Origin: Xestospongia bergquistia
Lineage: Eukaryota; Porifera; Demospongiae; Haplosclerida; Petrosiidae
Length of the DNA: 64,000 nt
Assembly: GCA_963965975.1 (NCBI GenBank)
Contig: OZ014414.1
Location: 4,563,501-4,627,500, forward strand
Reading direction: 5' to 3'
Each line of letters starts with the position of its first letter. The first letter of the stretch is position 1. This document shows, piece after piece, positions 55,440 to 64,000 of this stretch. A model generated the notes under the pieces. The model did not search any database, was not told where the DNA came from, and saw nothing but the letters and a program-made list of their open reading frames with translations. The translations under genes and the position numbers were made by a program.

Positions 55440-58400
55440 AAAGGACTTTACGGCGCTAAGTTAATAAACAGCTATTAACAGTTTAGTAAGTTAGTTTGCA
55501 TTAACGCTCTAAAGTCTTTAAGTTAAAGACTTTAGAAGGTTTAGACTATTGAGAGATGTTTATAAAGTAAACTGCTCAGTCGTAAGGACTTTATTGCACT
55601 AACTAAATAAACAGCTATTAACAGTTTAGTAAGTTAGTTTGCATTAACGCTCTAAAGTCATTAAGTTATTGACTTTAAAAGGGTTAGACTATTGAGAGAA
55701 GTTTATACAGTAAACAGCTCAGTCTAAAGGACTTTATGGCACTGTCTAAATAAACAACTACTAACAGTTTAGTAATTTAGTTTGCATTAACGCTCTAAAG
55801 TCTTTAAGTTAAAGACTTTAGAAGGTTTAGACTATTGAGAGAGGTTTATAAAGTAAACTGCTCAGTCTAAAGGACTCTATGGCACTAACTAAATAAACAG
55901 CTATTAACAGTTTAGTAAGTTAGTTTGCATTAACGCTATAAAGTCTTTAAGTTAAAGACTTTAGAAGCTTTAGACTATTGAGAGAAGTTTATAAAGTAAA
56001 CTGCTCAGTCTAAAGGACTTTATGGCACTAACTAAATAAACAGCTATTAACAGTTTAGTAAGTTAGTTTGCATTAACGCTCTAAAGTCTTTAAGTTAAAG
56101 ACTTTAGAATGTTTAGAGTATTGAGAGAAGTTTATAAATTAAACTGCTCAGTCTAAAGGACTCTATGACACTTACTAAATAAGCAGACATTGACAGTTTA
56201 GTAAGTTAGTTTGCATTAACGCTCTAAAGTCTTTAAGTTAAAGACTTTAGAAGGTTTAGACTATTGAGAGAAGTTTATAAAGTAAACTACTAAGTGTAAA
56301 GGACTTTATGGCACTAACTAAATGAACAGCTATTAATAGTTTAGTAAGTAAGTTTGCATTAACACTCTAAAGTCATTAAGTTAAAGACTTTAGAGGGTTT
56401 AGGCAATTCAGAGAAGTTTATAAAGTAAACTGCTCAGTCTAAAGGACTTTATGGCACTAACTAAATAAACAGCTATTAACAGTTTAGTAAGTTAGTTTGC
56501 ATTAACGCTCTAAAGTCTTTAAGTTAAAGACTTTAGAAGGTTTAGACTATTTAGAGAAGTTTACAAAGTAAACAACTCAGTCTAAAGGAGTCTATGACAC
56601 TAACTAAATAAACAGCCATTAACAGTTCAGTAAGTTAGTTTGCATTAACGCTCTAAAGTCTTTAAGTTAAACACTTTAGAAGGTTTAGACTATTGAGAGA
56701 AGTTTATAAAGTAAACTACTAAGTATAAAGTAAACTGCTCAGTCTAAAGGACTTTATGGCACTAACTAAATGAACAGCTATTAACAGTTTAGTAAGTAAG
56801 TTTGCATTGACACTCTAAAGTCATTAAGTTAAAGACTTTAGAAGGTTTAGACTATTGAGTGAATCTTACAAAATAAACTGGTCTGTCTAAAGGACTTTAT
56901 GGCACTAACTAAATAAACAGCTATTAACAGTTTAGTAAGTTAGTTTGCATTAGTGCTCTAAAGTCTTTAAGTTAAAGACTTTAGAAGGTTTAGACTATTG
57001 AGAGAATTTTATAAAATAAAATGCTCAGTCTAAAGGACTCTATGCCACTAACTAAATAAACAGGTATTAACAGTTTAGTAAGTTAGTTTGCATTAACGCT
57101 CTAAAGTCTTTAAGTTAAAGACTTTAGAAGTTTAGACTATTGAGAGAACTTTATAAAGTAAACTGCTCAATCTAAAGGACTTTATGGCACTAACTAAATA
57201 AACAGCTATTAACAGTTTAGTAAGTTAGTTTGCATTAACGCTGTAAAGTCTTCATGTTAAAGACTTTAGAAGGTTTAGACTATTGAGAGCAGTTTATAAA
57301 GTAAACTGCTCAGTCTAAAGGACTTTATGGCACTAACTGAATAAACAGCTATTAACAGTTTAGTAAGTTAGTTTGCATTAACGCTCTAAAGTCTTAAGTT
57401 AAAGACTTTAGAAGCTTTAGACTATTGAGAGAAGTTTATAAAGTAAACTGCTCAGTCTAAGGGACTTTATGGCACTAATTAAATAAACAGATATTAACAG
57501 TTTAGTAAGTTAGTTCGCATTAACGCTCTAAAGTCTTTAAGTTAAAGACTTTAGAAGGTTTAGACTCTTGAGAGTTTATAAAGTAAACTGCTCAGTCTAA
57601 AGGACTTTATGGAACTAACTAAATAAACAGCTATTAACAGTTTAGTAAGTTAGTTTGCATTGACGCTCTAAAGTCTTTCAGTTAAGGACATTAGAAGGTT
57701 TAGACTATTGAGAGAAGTTTATAAAGTAGACTGCTCAGTCTAAAGGACTTTATGGCACTAACTAAATAAACAGCTATTAACAGTTTAGTAAGTTAGTTTG
57801 CATTAACGCTCTAAAGTCTTTAAGTTAAAGACTTTAGATTGTTTAGACTATTGAGAGAAGTTTATAAAGTAAACTGCTCACTCTAAAGGACTTTATGGCA
57901 CTAACTAAATAAACAGCTATTAACAGTTTAGTAAGTTAGTTTGCATTAACGCTCTTAAGTCTTTAAGTTAAAGACTTTAGATTGTTTAGACTATTGAGAG
58001 AATTTTATAAAGTAAACTGCTCAGTCTAAAGGACTTTATGGCACTAACTAAATAAGCAGCTATTAACAGTTTAGTAAGTTAGTTAGCATTAACGCTCTAA
58101 AGCCTTTAAGATAAACACTTTAGAAGGTTTAGACTATTGAGAGAAGTTTAAAATGTAAACTGCTCACTCTAAAGGACTCTATGGCACTAACTAAATAAAC
58201 AGCTATTAACAGTTTAGTAAGTTAGTTTGCATTAACGCTCTAAAGTCTTTAAGTTAAAGACATTAGAAGGTTTAGACTATTGAGAGAAGTTCATAAAGTA
58301 AACTGCTCAGTCTAAAGGACTTTATGGCACTAACTAAATGAACAGCTATTAACAGTTTAGTAAGTAAGTTTGCATTGACACTCTAAAGTCATTAAGTTAA

Positions 58401-61400
58401 AGACTTTAGAAGGTTTAGACTATTGAGTGAATCTTACAAAATAAACTGGTCTGTCTAAAGGACTTTATGGCACTAACTAAATAAACAGCTATTAACAGTT
58501 TTGTAAGTTAGTTTGCATTAATGCTCTAAAGTCTTTAAGTTAAGACTTTAGAAGTTTTAGACTATTGAGAGAATTTTATAAAATAAAATGCTCAGTCTAA
58601 AGGACTTTATAGCACTAACTAAATAAACGGCTGTTATAGTTTAGTAAGTAAGTTTGCATTAACACTCTAAAGTCATTAAGTTAAAGACTTTAGAGAGTTT
58701 AGACTATTGAGAGAAGTTTATAAAGTAAACTGCTCAGTCTAAAGGACTTTACGGCGCTAAGTTAATAAACAGCTGTTAACAGTTTAGTAAGTTAGTTTGC
58801 ATTAACGCTCTAAAGTCTTTAAGTTAAAGACTTTAGAAGGTTTAGACTATTGAGAGAAGTTTATAAAGTAAACTGCTCAGTCTAAAGGACTTTATAGCAC
58901 TAACTAAATAAACGGCTGTTATAGTTTAGTAAGTAAGTTTGCATTAACACTCTAAAGTCATTAAGTTAAAGACTTTAGAGAGTTTAGACTATTGAGAGAA
59001 GTTTATAAAGTAAACTGCTCAGTCTAAAGGACTTTACGGCGCTAAGTTAATAAACAGCTATTAACAGTTTAGTAAGTTAGTTTGCATTAACGCTCTAAAG
59101 TCTTTAAGTTAAAGACTTTAGAAGGTTTAGACTATTGAGAGATGTTTATAAAGTAAACTGCTCAGTCGTAAGGACTTTATGGCACTAACTAAATAAACAG
59201 CTATTAACAGTTTAGTAAGTTAGTTTGCATTAACGCTCTAAAGTCTTTAAGTTATTGACTTTAAAAGGGTTAGACTATTGAGAGAAGTTTATACAGTAAA
59301 CAGCTCAGTCTAAAGGACTTTATGGCACTGTCTAAATAAACAACTACTAACAGTTTAGTAATTTAGTTTGCATTAACGCTCTAAAGTCTTTAAGTTAAAG
59401 ACTTTAGAAGGTTTAGACTATTGAGAGAGGTTTATAAAGTAAACTGCTCAGTCTAAAGGACTCTATGGCACTAACTAAATAAACAGCTATTAACAGTTTA
59501 GTAAGTTAGTTTGCATTAACGCTCTAAAGTCTTTAAGTTAAAGACTTTAGAAGCTTTAGACTATTGAGAGAAGTTTATAAAGTAAACTGCTCAGTCTAAA
59601 GGACTTTATGGCACTAACTAAATAAACAGCTATTAACAGTTTAGTAAGTTAGTTTGCATTAACGCTCTAAAGTCTTTAAGTTAAAGACTTTAGACGGTTT
59701 AGACTATTGAGAGAAGTTTATAAAGTAAACTGCTCAGTCTAAAGGACTTTACGGCGCTAAGTTAATAAACAGCTATTAACAGTTTAGTAAGTTAGTTTGC
59801 ATTAACGCTCTAAAGTCTTTAAGTTAAAGACTTTAGAAGGTTTAGACTATTGAGAGATGTTTATAAAGTAAACTGCTCAGTCGTAAGGACTTTATGGCAC
59901 TAACTAAATAAACAGCTATTAACAGTTTAGTAAGTTAGTTTGCATTAACGCTCTAAAGTCTTTAAGTTATTGACTTTAAAAGGGTTAGACTATTGAGAGA
60001 AGTTTATACAGTAAACAGCTCAGTCTAAAGGACTTTATGGCACTGTCTAAATAAACAACTACTAACAGTTTAGTAATTTAGTTTGCATTAACGCTCTAAA
60101 GTCTTTAAGTTAAAGACTTTAGAAGGTTTAGACTATTGAGAGAGGTTTATAAAGTAAACTGCTCAGTCTAAAGGACTCTATGGCACTAACTAAATAAACA
60201 GCTATTAACAGTTTAGTAAGTTAGTTTGCATTAACGCTCTAAAGTCTTTAAGTTAAAGACTTTAGAAGCTTTAGACTATTGAGAGAAGTTTATAAAGTAA
60301 ACTGCTCAGTCTAAAGGACTTTATGGCACTAACTAAATAAACAGCTATTAACAGTTTAGTAAGTTAGTTTGCATTAACGCTCTAAAGTCTTTAAGTTAAA
60401 GACTTTAGAATGTTTAGAGTATTGAGAGAAGTTTATAAATTAAACTGCTCAGTCTAAAGGACTCTATGACACTTACTAAATAAACAGACATTGACAGTTT
60501 AGTAAGTTAGTTTGCATTAACGCTCTAAAGTCTTTAAGTTAAAGACTTTAGAAGGTTTAGACTATTGAGAGAAGTTTATAAAGTAAACTACTAAGTGTAA
60601 AGGACTTTATGGCACTAACTAAATGAACAGCTATTAATAGTTTAGTAAGTAAGTTTGCATTAACACTCTAAAGTCATTAAGTTAAAGACTTTAGAGGGTT
60701 TAGGCAATTCAGAGAAGTTTATAAAGTAAACTGCTCAGTCTAAAGGACTTTATGGCACTAACTAAATAAACAGCTATTAACAGTTTAGTAAGTTAGTTTG
60801 CATTAACGCTCTAAAGTCATTAAGTTAAAGACTTTAGAAGGTTTAGACTATTGAGAGAAGTTTACAAAGTAAACAACTCAGTCTAAAGGAGTCTATGACA
60901 CTAACTAAATAAACAGCCATTAACAGTTCAGTAAGTTAGTTTGCATTAACGCTCTAAAGTCTTTAAGTTAAACACTTTTGAAGGTTTAGACTATTGAGAG
61001 AAGTTTATAAAGTAAACTACTAAGTATAAAGTAAACTGCTCAGTCTAAAGGACTTTATGGCACTAACTAAATGAACAGCTATTAACAGTTTAGTAAGTAA
61101 GTTTGCATTGACACTCTAAAGTCATTAAGTTAAAGACTTTAGAAGGTTTAGACTATTGAGTGAATCTTACAAAATAAACTGGTCTGTCTAAAGGACTTTA
61201 TGGCACTAACTAAATAAACAGCTATTAACAGTTTAGTAAGTTAGTTTGCATTAGTGCTCTAAAGTCTTTAAGTTAAAGACTTTAGAAGGTTTAGACTATT
61301 GAGAGAATTTTATAAAATAAAATGCTCAGTCTAAAGGACTCTATGCCACTAACTAAATAAACAGGTATTAACAGTTTAGTAAGTTAGTTTGCATTAACGC

Positions 61401-62900
61401 TCTAAAGTCTTTAAGTTAAAGACTTTAGAAGTTTAGACTATTGAGAGAACTTTATAAAGTAAACTGCTCAATCTAAAGGACTTTATGGCACTAACTAAAT
61501 AAACAGCTATTAACAGTTTAGTAAGTTAGTTTGCATTAACGCTGTAAAGTCTTCATGTTAAAGACTTTAGAAGGTTTAGACTATTGAGAGCAGTTTATAA
61601 AGTAAACTGCTCAGTCTAAAGGACTTTATGGCACTAACTGAATAAACAGCTATTAACAGTTTAGTAAGTTAGTTTGCATTAACGCTCTAAAGTCTTAAGT
61701 TAAAGACTTTAGAAGCTTTAGACTATTGAGAGAAGTTTATAAAGTAAACTGCTCAGTCTAAGGGACTTTATGGCACTAATTAAATAAACAGATATTAACA
61801 GTTTAGTAAGTTAGTTCGCATTAACGCTCTAAAGTCTTTAAGTTAAAGACTTTAGAAGGTTTAGACTCTTGAGAGTTTATAAAGTAAACTGCTCAGTCTA
61901 AAGGACTTTATGGAACTAACTAAATAAACAGCTATTAACAGTTTAGTAAGTTAGTTTGCATTGACGCTCTAAAGTCTTTCAGTTAAGGACATTAGAAGGT
62001 TTAGACTATTGAGAGAAGTTTATAAAGTAGACTGCTCAGTCTAAAGGACTTTATGGCACTAACTAAATAAACAGCTATTAACAGTTTAGTAAGTTAGTTT
62101 GCATTAACGCTCTAAAGTCTTTAAGTTAAAGACTTTAGATTGTTTAGACTATTGAGAGAAGTTTATAAAGTAAACTGCTCACTCTAAAGGACTTTATGGC
62201 ACTAACTAAATAAACAGCTATTAACAGTTTAGTAAGTTAGTTTGCATTAACGCTCTTAAGTCTTTAAGTTAAAGACTTTAGATTGTTTAGACTATTGAGA
62301 GAATTTTATAAAGTAAACTGCTCAGTCTAAAGGACTTTATGGCACTAACTAAATAAACAGCTATTAACAGTTTAGTAAGTTAGTTAGCATTAACGCTCTA
62401 AAGTCTTTAAGATAAACACTTTAGAAGGTTTAGACTATTGAGAGAAGTTTAAAATGTAAACTGCTCACTCTAAAGGACTCTATGGCACTAACTAAATAAA
62501 CAGCTATTAACAGTTTAGTAAGTTAGTTTGCATTAACGCTCTAAAGTCTTTAAGTTAAAGACATTAGAAGGTTTAGACTATTGAGAGAAGTTCATAAAGT
62601 AAACTGCTCAGTCTAAAGGACTTTATGGCACTAACTAAATGAACAGCTATTAACAGTTTAGTAAGTAAGTTTGCATTGACACTCTAAAGTCATTAAGTTA
62701 AAGACTTTAGAAGGTTTAGACTATTGAGTGAATCTTACAAAATAAACTGGTCTGTCTAAAGGACTTTATGGCACTAACTAAATAAACAGCTATTAACAGT
62801 TTTGTAAGTTAGTTTGCATTAATGCTCTAAAGTCTTTAAGTTAAGACTTTAGAAGGTTTAGACTATTGAGAGAATTTTATAAAATAAAATGCTCAGTCTA
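55440..62900 (+). repeat. Higher-order repeat with ~4,300-bp offset (about 30 monomers)
   Basis: CGGCGCTAAGTTAATAAAC is at about 55451 and 59750, CAGTCGTAAGGAC near 55578 and 59879, and TATGCC at 57041 and 61342. An unusual short duplication (ACTACTAAGTATAAAGTAAAC) is near 56709 and 61017. Similarity covers about 55440-58600 and 59740-62900. The intervening 58600-59740 is itself a partial re-duplication of the block's first units. Confidence 0.8.
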
Positions 62901-64000
62901 AAGGACTTTATGCCACTAACTAAATAAACAGGTATTAACAGTTTAGTAAGTTAGTTTGCATTAACACTCTAAAGTCTTTAAGTTAAAGACTTTAGAAGTT
63001 TAGACTATTGAGAGAACTTTATAAAGTAAACTGCTCAATCTAAAGGACTTTATGGCACTAACTAAATAAACAGCTATTAACAGTTTAGTAAGTTAGTTTG
63101 CATTAACGCTCTAAAGTCTTCATGTTAAAGACTTTAGAAGGATTTAGACTATTGAGAGCAGTTTATAAAGTAAACTGCTCAGTCTAAAGGACTTTATGGC
63201 ACTAACTGAATAAACAGCTATTAACAGTTTAGTAAGTTAGTTTGCATTAACGCTCTAAAGTCTTTAAGTTAAAGACTTTAGAAGCTTTAGACTATTGAGA
63301 GAAGTTTATAAAGTAAACTGCTCAGTCTAAGGGACTTTATGGCACTAATTAAATAAACAGATATTAACAGTTTAGTAAGTTAGTTTGCATTAACGCTCTA
63401 ACGTCTTTAAGTTAAAGACTTTAGAAGGTTTAGACTCTGGGAGTTTATAAAGTAAACTGCTCAGTCTAAAGACTTTATGGCACTAACTAAATAAACAGCT
63501 ATTAACAGTTTACTAAGTTAGTTTGTATTGACGCTCTAAAGTCTTTAAGTTAAAGACATTAGAAGGTTTAGACTATTGAGAGAAGTTTATAAAGTAAACT
63601 GCTCAGTCTAAAGGACTTTATGGCACTAACTAAATAAACAGCTATTAACAGTTTAGTAAGTTAGTTTGCATTAACGCTCTAAAGTCTTTAAGTTAAAGAC
63701 TTTAGATTGTTTAGACTATTGAGAGAAGTTTATAATGTAAACTGCTCAGTCTAAAGGACTCTATGGCACTAACTAAATAAACAGCTATTAACAGTTTAGT
63801 AAGTTAGTTTGCATTAACGCTCTAAAGTCTTTAAGTTAAAGACATTAGAAGGTTAGACTATTGATAGAAGTTCATAAAGTAAACTGCTCAGTCTAAAGGA
63901 CTTTATGGCACTAACTAAATGAACTGCTATTAACAGTTTAGTAAGTAAGTTTGCGTTAACACTCTAAAGTCATTAAGTTAAAGACTTTAGAAGGTTTAGA

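Larger units (their letters stand above)
45969..64000 (+). repeat. 143-bp satellite array, right part in forward orientation (about 126 monomers, continues past window)
   Basis: The same satellite, rich in the monomer series also seen beside the transposon: TATGCCACTAAC, GAAGTTTAGACTATTGAG, CTTCATGTTAAAG, CTAAGGGAC, then GACTCTGGGAG or GACTCTTGAG. That series recurs from about 46440, 48860, 50280, 57010, 61310 and 62880. No gene or foreign insertion was seen. Confidence 0.96.

Noticed and set aside
2950-64000. tRNA, rRNA or other structured RNA genes inside the satellite
   Set aside because: The cloverleaf-like folding of the monomer shows none of the conserved tRNA box A/B sequences, and no rRNA-like sequence was seen.

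Overview
This window is repetitive DNA from a eukaryote, most likely an animal. It has no bacterial gene organisation. The only protein-coding content is two copies of one piggyBac-family transposon. The transposase gene has a GT-AG intron and the rest is AT-rich satellite DNA (about 30% G+C in the consensus monomer). The sequence does not identify the species; a metazoan invertebrate is my guess from the PGBD4-like transposase, and no more than that.

Layout. 1-2945: a piggyBac element on the + strand, cut at its 5' side by the window edge and inactivated by a 17-nt deletion in exon 2. 2950-36711: an unbroken tandem array of a 143-bp satellite (about 236 units). 36712-40335: a complete 3,624-bp piggyBac element on the - strand, with matching ends, a TTAA target duplication and an open 651-residue transposase in two exons. 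40340-64000: the same satellite again (about 165 units), running off the window. The array is mostly in one orientation. It carries an inverted block of about 3 kb (43004-45968) and two related inverted islands of about 160 bp (36254-36415 and 42283-42443).

The satellite. A clean consensus monomer lies at 27171-27313. It is built almost entirely of inverted repeats: a perfect 27-nt palindrome (13-nt arms around one G), an imperfect dyad in the middle, and a third dyad with 15-nt arms (13 of 15 paired). At least three monomer classes (A, B, C) are intermixed. Several blocks have been amplified as multi-monomer higher-order repeats with offsets of 2,146, 855, about 3,425, 2,252, 1,859 and about 4,300 bp. 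This indicates recent and repeated unequal exchange or a similar process. A centromeric or pericentromeric array is the natural hypothesis, but nothing here proves it.

Interaction of the two components. Each consensus monomer contains four TTAA sites, so the array is a dense target for piggyBac. The two elements sit in different TTAA registers and in opposite orientations, so they are independent insertions. The pre-insertion site of the complete element survives as a paralogous monomer at 34441-34470. The offsets on either side of the element agree exactly with a 2,252-bp satellite higher-order repeat plus 3,628 bp of transposon and target duplication. The right-hand element has every part expected of an autonomous transposon. 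No tRNA, rRNA, CRISPR, viral or host gene was found.
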